64,000 nucleotides of DNA. It comes from Cymodocea nodosa. Lineage: Eukaryota > Streptophyta > Magnoliopsida > Alismatales > Cymodoceaceae. The stretch spans positions 7,008,501 through 7,072,500 of the forward strand of contig CM072347.1 in NCBI GenBank assembly GCA_036874045.1, given 5' to 3'. Numbering within the stretch: the first letter of the stretch is position 1; each line of letters opens with the position of its first letter. A program made the translations under genes and the position numbers. This document shows positions 35,823 to 47,522 of this stretch, piece by piece. Below the pieces are notes generated by a model that made no database searches, was not told where the DNA came from, and saw only the letters and a list, made by a program, of their open reading frames with translations.

Positions 35823-36420
35823 AGCTTATAGATATTCGGATATCACAATGGAGAAGATCCTATTCTTCATATTTCAATGTTATTGAAAGGGAAAATATAT
35901 AAGATGTAAGATTAAATGTATCTCAATTATGAGATGAAATAGAAAAAATGAAACAATTATTCCTAAAACAGATATGTAAGACGCAAGTTTTTGTAATTTT
36001 ATTATTACAAAAAAAAGTGATTTGTTAATATAATTATAAACTCTTTTGGAAATATGACGCTTATAATCGTTAATTATGAGTAAATATTTTGCTTTTAAGT
36101 AATCAATAAAATTTAATGAGCATGTGACTTTCTATTTTTATTATAATTATTTTTTTTAATACATGTGTGGATATAAATTATCACTAATTATATTAAAAAT
36201 GTTTACATATTTATTTTACTAATAATTACAAATATAATATATCTACAATGATTAAATGATCATCACTATAAATGTGTCACTATCTATCACTGTACAAAAA
36301 TCTTCATAATAAAGTATTTAGACAAAAAATCTGGAAAAAGTTCATCATTATAGATTACAGTGATGGATAAAGAGATTTTTATTATAATGATCTTTCTAAA
36401 TATAATAACCAATATCATCT
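35823..36420. other. AT-rich non-coding DNA
   Basis: No coding motif or repeat is recognised. Base composition changes to GC-richer just to the right. Confidence 0.5.
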
Positions 36421-36539
36421 GCAATGGAATCTGAAATTTTGCATGGTGAATAAATCGGAGTTCTTTTTGAACTTTGTTGTCGGCATCCGTCTTGTTCCAG
36501 GGCCAGCATATTAAATGAGTAAATTCCCTTAACCATTGT

Positions 36540-37637
36540 TTCGGGAAACGGGATACCACCTTCCCTGCCGTCCATAGTCCATTGTTTTGCCTGCTCAACC
36601 AACCTTTCCCCCCTTTGCCCTTTTTTTCTTTCTTAATTTTTTTTTTCTGACCTCCGGACATGCGGCGGTCGATTCGTCGAGTACCCGCTTCGTCTTGGCG
36701 CTTCCGATTTCGACTCCCACACCGTGAGCTGCTCTTTCGATCATTTGGGTTTTCATGCATAAATGTGGGTTGTTGCTTTTCGTAGCTTGTCTGTGCTAGA
36801 TTCCCAGTGGAACTCCATTTTGAGCTGATGCTGTTGGGAAATGATGGTTTTTAGATTGTTCGGCTTACTTTCTTCTTGAGAGATCTGCGGCATGGTCTTT
36901 AATCTGCGGACCCTTATTTTTTGGCTCATGCCTTCTTTCCTGCTTTTTTTTGCTTAAACTTGTAGGTTCTATTTGTTACTGCGATTGCCTACGGCAGCAA
37001 TAGGTACCTGGGTGTACATCTGACATGCCTAACCTGGAAATAGGGTACTTTGTTCAGGATCTGCACTGTTTGTTAGTCTTTAGTAAATCTATTGCTTCTT
37101 GGGTCCTGATGGAATCTGCGATCGTAACATTCTTGCTTTTCATGATCCATTACTGTGCCTGCTTGTTCTGTGCTTGCCAACACTCGATTTCCTTTTAGCA
37201 TGATTTCTCAGTAGATACGAATTTGTACCCAACTTTGAATTGATGATTCGGTAGTGCTTCATAGAATCCATATGTGCATTTTAAGGGATTTCCGTAGAAA
37301 TTTCATTTCTTTCTCAGATCTGGATGGTGTACTTTCACTCAATCTGATTATTTATAGGATGCTTCTCTAAAAATCTGTTACCTCTGCGAATTTATGAAGC
37401 ATGATTGGTGGCAAAAATAACTAGATAAGCTTCATCATTTATAATGGAACTTTCCACCATGTAGTTGACCCCCTTTCCACTTTGTTTTGGGGTGGGTTTA
37501 ACATTTACTAGATTGTCTTTCCTTCGCAACTTATTTCTTTACAATAGTTTTTTTTGCACAAAATTGTAGTGAACGAGTTGCAATGAGTCAACTATTATAC
37601 TATGTTGGGTTGGGTAGTCGGGTGGTAGGTATATCAA
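36540..37637 (+). promoter_or_regulatory. Possible host promoter, 5' UTR exon and start of first intron
   Basis: A GC-richer stretch with the look of a plant leader: a pyrimidine-rich tract (36,600-36,650), then a CG-rich segment (36,655-36,723) ending CACACC followed by GTGAGC at 36,724, a plausible splice donor. Beyond it the sequence is T-rich and unique-looking, like a plant 5' UTR intron. The next plus-strand host gene is the HDHD3-like gene, whose start codon is 12 kb away across the nested Gypsy/Copia pair. Linking the two is inference; the stretch may belong to another gene. A 157-codon minus-strand frame at 36,287-36,760 shows no recognisable domain. Confidence 0.3.
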
Positions 37638-37847
37638 TGTAATGTATTTAATGGTAGGTAGAGAAGACTTAAGAAATGACAAGTTAATGTAACTCGAGAA
37701 CTTGAGGGAGGGCAACTACCTCTCAAATAATAGCTACCTTTAATTTTTGTTGAATCTTTCTAGTGACATTCATTTCTTCCATCATAGATTGATCATCCCA
37801 GCGATGTTACAACCTTCATTCTACTTAATGTCAGTGAGATTGTCACA
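37638..37847 (+). repeat. 5' LTR of the chromovirus
   Basis: About 210 bp, ending ...AGATTGTCACA and followed after 3 bp by the primer site. Similarity to the 3' LTR begins a few bases further left (ggtatat), so the exact start is uncertain. Confidence 0.75.
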
Positions 37848-37850
37848 AGT

Positions 37851-37862
37851 TGGTATCAAAGC
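37851..37862 (+). other. Chromovirus primer binding site
   Basis: TGGTATCAAAGC, one base away from the usual tRNA-Met primer complement, 3 bp after the LTR end. Confidence 0.85.
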
Positions 37863-37999
37863 CTAGGGATTCAAGGGGGGGATGGGATTGACAACAATGG
37901 AAGTGAAATAAATGGAGCATGATCAACAAAAGGTTGTGGATTTATATGGAGGATGGATGTGTGGTTGAATATGTTGGAGAACAACTGGATGCGATGAAA

Positions 38000-38800
38000 G
38001 TTAGGGCCAGCTTGAGAGAGATGAGTCTAATCCTAATTGAAGGAGGGATCGTGTAGGTAGCAGATAGCTCAAAAATTTGAAACTTGACTTTCCTTTTTTG
38101 ATTGGGTGGAAGACTCAAAGGAGTGGAGTCATCATGGAGCAACTCCTTGCATACAATCAAGTTGAGATGGGTGAATGGGTGATAGTGGCAGCAATAAACT
38201 TGAGAGGGGTAGCCATGCATTGGTTCAAATCTTTCAAAGTGATGCAAGGAGCAAGTGCTGTGGGTGTATTTGTTGAAGGCCTCATTGCTTATTTTGGAGA
38301 AAGCCCCTTGAGAGACTACAAAAAAGAGTTGTTTAAACTACAACAGAGGGGGTTGGTTGCAAAATATTTGAATGAGTTTGACACCTTTTCCACCTGGGTA
38401 ACTAACCTTTCTGAGTCAATCTTGGTTTCCAGTTTTGTGGGAGGGTTGAAGGAGAACATCTGTCTTAATGTCAAGTGTTTCCAACCGTCAAATTTGGCCA
38501 TGGTGATCTCCTTAGTGTGTCTCTAGGAGTCTTAATTGGATGTGGAAAGGAAGGGAGCCCTCTCAAGGGGAGGCAAGGTGGTATTGGGTTGTGGCCAAAG
38601 AAATGCAATGTTGACAATGATGACAAATGATGACAATGGGTTGGCAAGGATAGGAAACATCCTGATGGATATTCAATTCACCAAGTTGACCCCAAAAGAG
38701 GAGCAACAAAGGAGAGAAGTTGGTTTATGTTTTAGACGTGATAAACAATTTCATAGGGACCTCGTTTGCAAAAATAAGAATCTATTATTGATATAAGGGA
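38000..38800 (+). pseudogene. Chromovirus gag region
   Basis: The 38,077-38,526 block (149 aa) matches the Retrotrans_gag domain pattern: INLRGVAMHWFKSFK, LIAYFGESPLRDYKKELFKL, QQRGLVAKYLNEFDTF and FVGGLKENI. A degenerate zinc-knuckle-like stretch with CFRRDKQFHRDLVC follows near 38,730-38,775. Broken in several places. Confidence 0.8.
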
Positions 38801-38839
38801 CACTTTTTGATGAAGAAGATTGTGAAGAAGGGATTCTCA

Positions 38840-41006
38840 TGGAGGAGGAAGAACAATTACAAATATTGCATGCCTTGACGAGAGATAGCCACTTGAATAC
38901 TATTCAGTTGGAAGAGAAGTGTGCAGGACAAGTAGCGATGATGCTGGTGGATCTTGGTATTACCCACAATTTTATTAGTCAAGACTTAGTGAAGGTGCTG
39001 AAATTGCTGGTAAGCCCCAACAAAGAGTTGTGGTGATGCTAGATTTAGGAGAGTTTGTTAAATGTGAAGGATTTTCTCCCAATAATCATATTGCAGTGGA
39101 GGGTGTTCCAATAAAATTGAATTTATATGTGATCCCCTTAGGCAGCAATGATGTAATAATTGGTGTTTTGTGGCTGTGATCAAGAGGAGATGTCATTCTA
39201 AATTTTGAGGAAATGACTTGCAAATTTTTGTTGGATGAAAGAAGGGTATTGTGGAAGGGGCAACCATCAAAAGAGCTCCAGGTGGCAAGTGCAAAGGAAT
39301 TGTCCAAAGTAATCAAACGAATAGCTTACATGGCATTGATCCAAGAGAAGGAACTAGTCAACAACCAAAGTAGCACATTGGAGCATTCAAGACCAAAGGT
39401 CAAAGCCTTACTCCAAAAAAGTTGGCAGTTTTTGAGGAGCCAAAAGGGCTCCCTGATTGTAGGCCAAGTGATCACAAAATCATGCTTAAGGGATCTTACA
39501 AGGACAGTGGAAGTTAAACCATACAGGTATGCCTATTTTCAAAGAGAAACAAGTGGAAGCTTATTTATCTAATCGACAAATAAAATCAAGCATTAGTAAA
39601 TTTTCCTTGCTTGTATTACTAGTGAAAAAAAAGGATGACAATTAGCATGTGTATGGATTGTAGAGAACTTAATAAAAATATAGTAAAAGACAGGTATTCC
39701 ATGACAATAATTGATGAGTTAGATGAACTGGGGTTGGTTCTTTAAGATCAATTTAAGGTCACACTATCACTAGATCTAGATGGTTGAGAGGGACATCCAT
39801 AAAGTAGCTTTTAGAACCCATAATGGCCATTATGAATTTGTAGTAATGTCATTTGGGTTGTGTAATGTTCTTGCCTTTTTTCAAGCCACCATGAATGGCA
39901 AATTTAGACTATTTAAGAAGATTTATCTTAGTCTTCTTTGATGATATATTAGTTTATAGTACTACATTGGGGGAGCAAATTCAACATTTGGAAAAAGCTA
40001 TGGAAATATTGTTTGCCAACAACTTTCAGGCCAAGCAAGGGTCAGTTAGCCATAAACACTACTATTTATTTGGGACATGTAATTAGATTGGATGGTCTTA
40101 CCATGGGAAAGGAAAAAATCCAAGTGATAGTTGATTGGTTAGTACCAACAAATGTGAGAGCACTACAGGGATTATTGGGTTATTACTGAAAATCCATCAA
40201 AAACTATGGAAAAATCACCCAACAACTCAATGCTGCACTTCAGAAAATAGGGTTCAATTGGGGAGGAGAGATGCAGGTGGCATTCCAAACCCTTAAAGAT
40301 GCATTAACCAGAGCACCCCTGCTAGCATTGCCAGATTTTTCTAAAACATTTATCATAGAGTGTGATGCATTTGGAAATGGAATGAGAGCAGTTTTAATGC
40401 AAGATAGACACCCAATAGCTTATATGAGTAAGGTGTATAAGGAATGACAAATCTATCTACCTAGTTATGAAAAAGAAATGTTGGCCATACTTTGAACTAT
40501 AAGTAAATGGAAGAAATTATTGTTGGGGAGGTAGTTTAGTATTAGAATTGACCAACTCAACCTTAAATATTTGGAAGATCAATGAATTAAGACCCTCACA
40601 CAAGACCACTGGTTGACTAAATTGGTAGGTTTTGATTACAAAATTGAATACAAGCTGATGAGGACCAATGCAACTGTTGATGCCTTGTCTAGGATGGAAC
40701 ACAACTCTTCCATTGTCAACTATGCAGTCATTATGTTAGTCCCAACTTGGCTCTAGCAATTGAAGGATTGTCATCAACATTTGATCTCCTATGCAGAACT
40801 TTTGTCCTAATAGCAGAATGGCAAATTGAATTCAAGGAAATATACAATAGTAAATGGTGTGTTTTTTTACGAAGGAAGGTTAGTCATAGCCAAGGAGAAT
40901 CATCTCCGGTGCATCCTATTGGAAGAGTTTCACAACTGTCCCATGGTAGGACATTCTATCTATTGAAAAACAACTCAATGAATGAAGTTGAGATCAGACC
41001 TCAAAC
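38840..41006 (+). pseudogene. Chromovirus protease, RT, RNase H and start of integrase
   Basis: Protease-like MMLVDLGITHNFISQDLV near 38,938-38,990. RT motifs at about 39,650-40,100: MDCRELNKN, then [12 protein letters not shown] with the FDDI catalytic core near 39,930. RNase H at about 40,300-40,440 (APLLALPDFSKTFIIECDA). The integrase zinc-binding half with a HNCPM-GH-like motif lies at about 40,920-40,960, just before the Copia insertion. Many breaks. Confidence 0.8.
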
Positions 41007-41246
41007 TGTTGAATATATGACTTAAATTAGTGTAAGGGTATTTTGGTCATTTGACCAATTGTATTGTCCATACTATTTAAGCATGGACCTAGGGCACCCA
41101 TAAGGGTTGCTGATTCCTTTTGTACTCCATTTGAATAAGGAAACCATATCCCTCTCCATCCATGGACGTATCCAAGTTGGGGAACCACGTAAATCTTGGT
41201 TTTGTGTGATTAATTTCTATCGTTTCTCTTCTTTTCACGCATAACA
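41007..41246 (+). repeat. 5' LTR of element E
   Basis: TGTTGAATATATGACTT... to ...CACGCATAACA, 240 bp. A TATA-like 'tactatttaagcatgg' stretch is present. It is followed at 41,249-41,260 by TGGTATCAGAGC, the exact tRNA-Met primer site. Confidence 0.95.
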
Positions 41247-41430
41247 ATTGGTATCAGAGCTAAGGTTTCTTTGGAAGAGAGATTTTTTCTTTTTGGGAGA
41301 AAATCAGCTGGAAGAATTGTAGCCGCCGACCGCGTGCTTGAACATACACGCATCTGCTCACGAAAGCTTCGTCAGTCGCCCGTCCGCACGAGATTGTATG
41401 CGTGTGCACGTCTGCCTTCGTGCATACGTT

Positions 41431-41700
41431 TGTGCATCTACCTCCGATAGCACCCGCGCAACTGCATCTGCCTCCGACAGTAGTCGCGCGACTGCATTTG
41501 CCTCCGACAACACCCGCACGACTGTATCTGCCTTCGCCAGCACACGCGCGATTGCATCTACCTTCGCCAGCACACGCGCGACTGCGTTTGCCTCCGCCAG
41601 CACATGCACGATTACATCTGCCTCCGCCAGCACACGCACGATTGCATCTGCCTTCGCCAGCACCCGTGCGACTGAGTCTGCCTCCGCCAGCACCTACGCG
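41431..41700 (+). repeat. 30-bp GC-rich minisatellite in the leader of element E
   Basis: Nine exact-length 30-bp units from 41,431 to 41,700, consensus near 'actgcatctgcctccgccag' plus 'cacacgcgcg'. Because 30 is a multiple of three, several frames stay open: 41,338-41,832 plus (Ala/Ser/Thr-rich), 41,402-41,815 plus (Pro/Ala/Leu-rich) and 41,358-41,693 minus (Ala/Val-rich). The array lies between primer site and gag and stands out sharply from the AT-rich surroundings. It is treated as non-coding leader repeat. Confidence 0.9.
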
Positions 41701-41933
41701 ACTCCTGTTTGCGCCCGTGCGACTGCTGCTTGCTTCTCTACTGCTCGCACGTCTGCTCGCCTACCATCCGCGAGATTGCCAACGTGTGTCTGTCCTCTTT
41801 GTGAGTTGTCCATAGTGGTATCTTCAGTCTGACGCACAATTTTGTGCGTACAAGTCAGTACACAAGGTTGGCCTTTTCTGGGTCTGTTTTTTTGAAGATA
41901 AACAGTGTTTTTGCATAGAAATTTACACTTTTT

Positions 41934-42720
41934 GTGATGTCAACACCGGCTTTGAAAGTGGATAAGTTTAATGGCAAAAACAGTTTTAGCCTTTGGCAAA
42001 TAAAAATGAGGGCTTTGTTGAAGCAACAGGGTATTTGGACACCTTTAAACAAGGAGTCGACTATGGATAAAAAATCTGTGGAATATGAACAACAAGAAGA
42101 AAAGGCTCACTCCACTATTTTATTATGCCTATCAGATGAGGTCATTATTGAAGTTGTTGATGAGACCACAGCTTCTGGGTTGTGGAACAAGTTGGAAACT
42201 CTGTACATGACAAAATCCCTTACTAATAAATTATTGCTCAAGCAGAGATTGTTCTCTTTAAAAATGAAGGAAGGTACACTGTTGAAGCAACATTTGGATC
42301 AGTTAAACACTATTCTTATGGAACTACGCAACATTGGTGTGACTGTTGAAGATGAGGATGCTGCTCTCATTTTACTAGTTTCACTTCCATTGCCATTTGA
42401 AAATTTTGTGTAGTCCTTTGTAGTTGGCAGAGACACTATCACATTAGAGGAAGTGAGGTTTAGTCTTCATTCAAGAGAACTCAGGCACATGGTTACACAT
42501 AGAAGCAATGATGCAAGTGTATTTGGTTTATCAGTACATCAGGGAGATAGTAGGGGACGTCAACAGAAACAAAACAGCAATAACAGGCATAAAGGAAGGA
42601 GTAAATCTAGAGGCAAGTACTCTAAAGATACTTACAATTATTGCAAAGAAAAGGGACATTGGAAGGTAAATTGTCCTAAATTGAAATCCAAAGGGAGTGC
42701 GTTAGTAGCTGAAAAAGAAG
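41934..42720 (+). pseudogene. Element E gag region
   Basis: MMSTPALKVDKFNGKNSF, then SLWQIKMRALLKQQGIW, gives the Tnt1-like gag start. The UBN2-type core follows (TASGLWNKLETLYMTKSLTN, LKQRLFSLKMKEG), then the zinc knuckle YNYCKEKGHWKVNCPKLK near 42,635-42,685. Few breaks. Confidence 0.88.
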
Positions 42721-44279
42721 ATTCAGCGTCTAAAGGTGATTTTTCTTTGACTGTTTGTTGTAGTGCATATACAGATCAGCATTGGATCTTAGACTTTAGA
42801 GCATCTCATCATATGACTCCCAATAGGGAGTATTTTTATACTTATCAGACTGTTGATGGAGGACAAGTTAGATTAGCCAATGATGATGTTTGTCTAAGAG
42901 TTGGTATTGGTACGATTAGATTCAAGATGCATGATGGCACGATGAGAATCCTTGAAGATGTATGGCATGTGCCCAAGCTGGGCAAAAACTTGATATCCTT
43001 GATGGCACTTGATTCCAAGGGTTTCAAGTATTTAGGAGGAGGAGGTAAACTGTTAGTCTCAAAAGGCTCATTGGTAGTGATGAAAAGAGTAAAAAATGGG
43101 CCTCTATATATTCTGCAAGGTTCTCCAGTTGTAGGAGATGTTGCTGCATCTATGAGTGATCAACAAACCACTTCTACAATTTGACACTCAAGAATGGGTC
43201 ATCTGGGGTAGAGAGGAATGCAGAAATTCAGTAGTTTGGGCAGACTTAATGGGCACAAATTCATTGATGTAGAATTGTGCAAACATTGCATCTATGGAAA
43301 ACAAAAACGTGTGCAATTTGGAACAACAGAGCATACCACTAAAGAGGCATTAGATTATGTCCACGCAGATTGTTTGGGACCTTCTCAACAACCCTCTCTA
43401 GTAGGTTCCAGATATTTCCTTTCTATAGTGGATGACTATTCACGTATGACATGGGTTTTCCTTTTGAAACATAAAAGTGAGGCTTTCAAGAGCTTTAAGT
43501 AATGGAAGACTCAAGTTGAAAACCAAGTTGGGAGGAAGGTGAAATATTTGAGAACTGATAATGGTTTGGAATTTTGCTCTCATGAGTTTGACAACTTTTA
43601 TAAAGAAGTTGGTATTACAAGAGACTACACAGTTAGAGGTATTCCACAACAAAATGGTGTAGCAGAACGTCTGAACCGCACATTGTTGGAAAAAGCAAGG
43701 TGCATGTTTTCTCATGCCGGTTTAGAGAAGAAATTTTGGGCTGAGGCTGTGAACACAGCATCTTATCTTGTCAACAAATCTTCCTCCAATGGTATAGGTG
43801 ACAAAATACCTTATGAAGTATGGATGAATAAGGCTGCAAATTACTCCAAATTGAAGATTTTTGGTTGTACAACATATTATCATGTAGATAATGGCAAGTT
43901 AGAACCACGTGCCAGAAAGGGTATTTTTGTTGGATATGGCATTGGAGTCAAAGGTTACAGAATCTTTGACAGTGAGACAAGAAAAGTAATTCACAGTCGT
44001 GATGTTACTTTTGATGAGGCTATTTTGATGTAAAATGGAGAGTTGCCAATAGTGTTAGAAGAATCCAGCACTCCTGAACAGGTGGAGTTTGACTTATCAC
44101 ATCAGATTGTCCTGGAACAAACAGCTTCAGATAAAGACCAGCATTTGGACTCAGATGAAAATGCAGATCAACCTGAAGAGGAATCACAAGAGAGATGTGT
44201 TGTTAGAGACAGACCTAGAAGGGTTTCTCAACGACCGCAGAAGTATGGTTTTAACAATATGATTGCTTTTGCCTTGTAG
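42721..44279 (+). pseudogene. Element E protease and integrase region
   Basis: Protease-type WILDFRASHHMT at about 42,783-42,820 and ILEDVWHVPKLGKNLISLMA near 42,950-43,010. GAG-pre-integrase remnants (MQKFSSLGRLNGHKF, CKHCIYGKQKRVQF). Integrase core with YVHADCLGPSQQPSLVGSRY, DDYSRMTWVFLLKHKSEAF, LRTDNGLEFCSHEFDNF and IPQQNGVAERLNRTLLEKAR, then GIFVGYGIGVKGYRIFD. Several breaks. Confidence 0.9.
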
Positions 44280-45866
44280 ACTGCAAGTGAGCTGGAGGAA
44301 GCTATTGATCCTCCAACATATGATGCTGCTATGAAGGATTCAGATGCTGCTCATTGGATGGAAGCTATGCAAGAGGAGCTTCAGTCCCTTCAGAAAAATC
44401 AGACATGGGACTTAATGAAGCGCCTAAAAGATAAGAATGTTGTAGATTGCAAGTGGGTGTTTAAAAGAAAAGTTGGAACACAAGGCAATCTTGGGACACA
44501 ATTTGAGGCAAGACTAGTGGCAAAAGGCTATTCTCAGTAGGAAGGCATTGATTACAATGAAGTATTTGCACTAGTCGTCAGACACACGTCTATTAGAGTC
44601 CTTTTGGCCATTGTTGCAACAAAGAACTTAGAACTTGATCAACTTGACGTGAAAATAGCTTTTCTACATGGTGATTTAGAAGAAGAAATATGGATGGAAC
44701 AGTCAATTGGTTTTGTAAAGAAAGGGAGATTAGATTTGGTCTGCAAGCTTAAGAAGTCCTTGTATGGACTTAAGCAATCTCCAAGACAATGGTATAAAAG
44801 ATTTGATTCTTTTATTACCAAAGTTGGTTTTCTACGCAGCTCTTTTGACTCATGTGTGTATATCAAACACTTGAATCATGACACACATGTATACTTGTTC
44901 TTGTATGTTGATGATATCTTAATAGCATCCAAAGATATTAATGTTATACAGGATTTGAAGAATACCTTGAAGTCTGAATTTGCAATGAAAGACTTAGGAG
45001 CTGCAGGCAAGATCCTAGGGATGGAGATACATCGTGATAGAAGTGCTAGAAAGTTGTTTCTCCATCAGGACAGCTATGTACAGAAGATCTTGAATAGATT
45101 TGGAATGACTTCTAGTAAAGCTATTGGAACACCCTATGACAGGAATCTCTGATTATCTTCAGTTATGACACCTCAAACACAATCAGAAAAGGAATACATG
45201 CAACGCGTTCTTTACTCCCAGGCTGTTGAGAGCTTGATGTATGCAATGGTATGTACTCGACCAGATTTGGCCTATCCTTTTAGTGTGGTAAGCAAATTTA
45301 TGTTAAATCTAGGGAAGATCTATTGGTAGGCTGTAAAGAAGATTTTCAGATACTTGAAAGGAACTTCAGATGTTGGATTGATATATGGTGTTAAACAAAG
45401 TTGTAATATGGCAGGATATTCAGATTCAGACTTTGCTGGAGATGTTGACCAGAGAAGATCTTTAACAGGATATATTTTTATAGTAGCAGGTTCAGTTGTC
45501 AGTTGGAAATCTACACTTCAGCCTACGATTTCGCTCTCCACTACCGAGGTTGAGTACATGGCAAGGACTGAAGCTACAAAGGAAGGAATCTGGCTAAAAG
45601 GGCTACTAGGAGACTTTGGATTACAAGTCGACAGAGCTGACATCTTCTGTAACAGTCTCAGTGTTATTTGTTTGGCAAAAGACAATGTGTTTCATGATCG
45701 TACAAAACACATTGATGTCAGATATTACTTTCTTAGAAGTGAAGACAAAATAAAGATTTTGAAGATCAACACCAAAGACAATCCAATTGATATGTTCACA
45801 AAAGGGGTGATTGAGAGTAAGTTCAAGCATTGTCTTGACTTGCTCAACATATATGGATGCTGCTGA
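44280..45866 (+). pseudogene. Element E reverse transcriptase and RNase H region
   Basis: RT: AAHWMEAMQEELQSLQKNQT, CKWVFKRKVG, ARLVAKGYSQ, LDQLDVKIAFLHGDLEEEIW, SLYGLKQSPRQWYKRFDSF and catalytic YLFLYVDDILIAS near 44,890-44,930. RNase H: GYSDSDFAGDVDQRRSLTGY, ISLSTTEVEYMARTEATKE and HIDVRYYFLR, ending with the short tail LDLLNIYGCC. Broken in a few places. Confidence 0.92.
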
Positions 45867-45935
45867 CCCTTCGTGGGTCATTGTGATGGAGAGCTTTGCT
45901 CAAGGTGGAGATATAATTCAAGTCAAGGTGGAGAT

Positions 45936-46175
45936 TGTTGAATATATGACTTAAATTAGTGTAAGGGTATTTTGGTCATTTGACCAATTGTATTGTCCAT
46001 ACTATTTAAGCATGGACCTAGGGCACCCATGAGGGTTGCTGATTCCTTTTGTACTCCATTTGAATAAGGAAACCATATCTCTCTCCATCCGTAGACGTAC
46101 CTAAGTTGGGGAACCACGTAAATCTTGGTTTTGTGTGATTAGTTTCTATCGTTTCTCTTCTTCTCATGTACAACA
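45936..46175 (+). repeat. 3' LTR of element E
   Basis: 240 bp, ending ...CATGTACAACA and preceded by the purine tract AAGGTGGAGAT at about 45,925-45,935. It is followed by the CAAAC target duplication. Confidence 0.95.
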
Positions 46176-47317
46176 CAAACATTTCATCAAAGAATGTGAA
46201 ATAAGTATGTCAATATGACTCCAACGGGATTGCTATGGCCACTTTTGATTCCCAAGCAAAGCTGGACAGACATTATCATGGACTGAATAGAGGGGTTGCT
46301 ACTTTCCAAGGGAAAGAATAATATTATGGTAGTCCTCGATCAATTTACAGAATACACACATTGCACCCCACTACAACACCCTTACGCCATGAAGGATGTG
46401 GCTCATTCATTTGTGGAGGCTGTTGTGAAACTTCATGGAGTGCCCTGGATGATTGTAAGTGATCGGAATCCTGTTTTCACTAGCACCTTTTGGCATGAAC
46501 TAAATTTCCTCCAAGGATTGCTATTATGCATGACATCTGCTTATCACCCCTAAAGTAATGGACAATCTGAGATTCTTAAGTACACACTTGAGAGTTATCT
46601 TCGATGCTTCACATTCTAACAGCCCAAAAATTGGTCATATTGACTCCCATGGGCTGAATATTGATGCAATACCATTACTCATAGTGCTACAAGACTTTCT
46701 CCATTTGAAGCTTTATATAGAGTGCAGCCACCCACTCCTTTCTTGTATGTGCCAGAAATGACAAAGGTGGCTGCAGTAGATGAAGGGCTGCGTAATTGGG
46801 AAGTCATATTCCAGAAGTTGTGGTGTAATCTCAATCGGACCCAACACCAAATGAAGATGATGGTTGATAGGCACTGTAGGGAAGAAGAATTTGCAATCAA
46901 AGATTGGGTTTTCTTAAAACTATAGCCATATTGCCAACATTCTGTTGCATCAAACACTGCCCAAAAACTGCCCCCGTGTTATCATGGCCCCTTCTAGATT
47001 ATACCATGTATTGGCATGGTTGCTTATCAACTCCAATTACCCTTAGAATCATGAATTCATCCGGTTTTTCATGTTTCAAAGCTACGTAGGAAAATCAGCC
47101 CCATCCACACTATTGTCCCTCTTGAATTCCAGACAAATACCCAAACATTGGCAGAGAGCCTTTGAAGCTGCTTACTAGATGCATGAAGAAAAAGAGGAAT
47201 GCTGCAGGCACCAAAGTTCTAGTGCAATGGAAAGGCAAAGACAAATAATCAGCTTCATAGGAGAATTATCACCAGCTGCTGGATAGGTTTCCTGACCTTG
47301 AGGACAAGGTATATAAA
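46176..47317 (+). pseudogene. Chromovirus integrase (second part) and chromodomain-like tail
   Basis: The second half of the zinc-binding domain (HFIKECEI-like) follows the Copia directly. The integrase core is at 46,280-46,560 (NIMVVLDQFTEYTHCTPLQH, VVKLHGVPWMIVSDRNPVF, TSTFWHELN). The C-terminal part follows, with an IHPVFHVSKLR-like stretch near 47,050-47,090, then TKVLVQWKGKD near 47,210-47,245, typical of a chromodomain. The TTGAGGACAAGG purine tract is at 47,297-47,309. Many breaks. Confidence 0.8.
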
Positions 47318-47522
47318 TGTAATGTATTTAATGGTAGAGGAGAATTAAGAAATGGGCAGTTAATGCAACTCGAGAACTTGAGGCAGAGCAGCTACCTCCT
47401 GAACAGTAGCTACGTTTAATTTCCATTGAATCTTTCTGGTTAATTCATTTTTTCCACCAAAGATCGATCACCTCAGTGGTGTTACGAGCTTTGTTCTGCT
47501 CAGTGTTGGTGGGATTGTCACA
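47318..47522 (+). repeat. 3' LTR of the chromovirus
   Basis: About 205 bp, TGTAATGTATTTAATGG... to ...GGGATTGTCACA, strongly diverged from the 5' copy. Confidence 0.75.

Larger units (their letters stand above)
41007..46175 (+). mobile_element. Element E: Tork/Tnt1-like Copia retrotransposon, plus strand
   Basis: Complete in layout, 5169 bp: two 240-bp LTRs (41,007-41,246 and 45,936-46,175), a perfect CAAAC duplication (41,002-41,006 and 46,176-46,180), a tRNA-Met primer site, gag, protease, integrase, RT, RNase H and a polypurine tract. The LTRs differ at 11 of 240 positions by hand count (about 4.6%), all transitions, which with commonly used plant rates would suggest around two million years. 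Short LTRs and the gag start suggest the Tork (Tnt1-like) lineage. The polyprotein is broken in several places. Confidence 0.92.
37638..47522 (+). mobile_element. Ty3/Gypsy chromovirus (Reina-like), plus strand, split by a Copia element
   Basis: It has short LTRs (about 210 bp, TGTAATGTATTTAATGG... to ...GATTGTCACA), a tRNA-Met primer site, gag, protease, RT, RNase H, integrase and a chromodomain-like end in Gypsy order, and a TTGAGGACAAGG polypurine tract. The two LTRs differ at roughly a fifth of positions by eye, so it is much older than the Copia inserted in it. No clear target duplication remains. The coding regions have many breaks: an old fossil. Confidence 0.85.

Noticed and set aside
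36287-36760. 157-codon minus-strand frame
   Set aside because: No domain; the base composition looks like a plus-strand leader and a mixed AT-rich tail.
41431-41700. CRISPR-like regular repeats
   Set aside because: Contiguous tandem units without spacers in a plant genome; a minisatellite.
41338-41832. Ala/Ser/Thr-rich 164-codon frame and its neighbours
   Set aside because: Product of a 30-bp minisatellite that is open in several frames on both strands; it lies in the Copia leader before gag.
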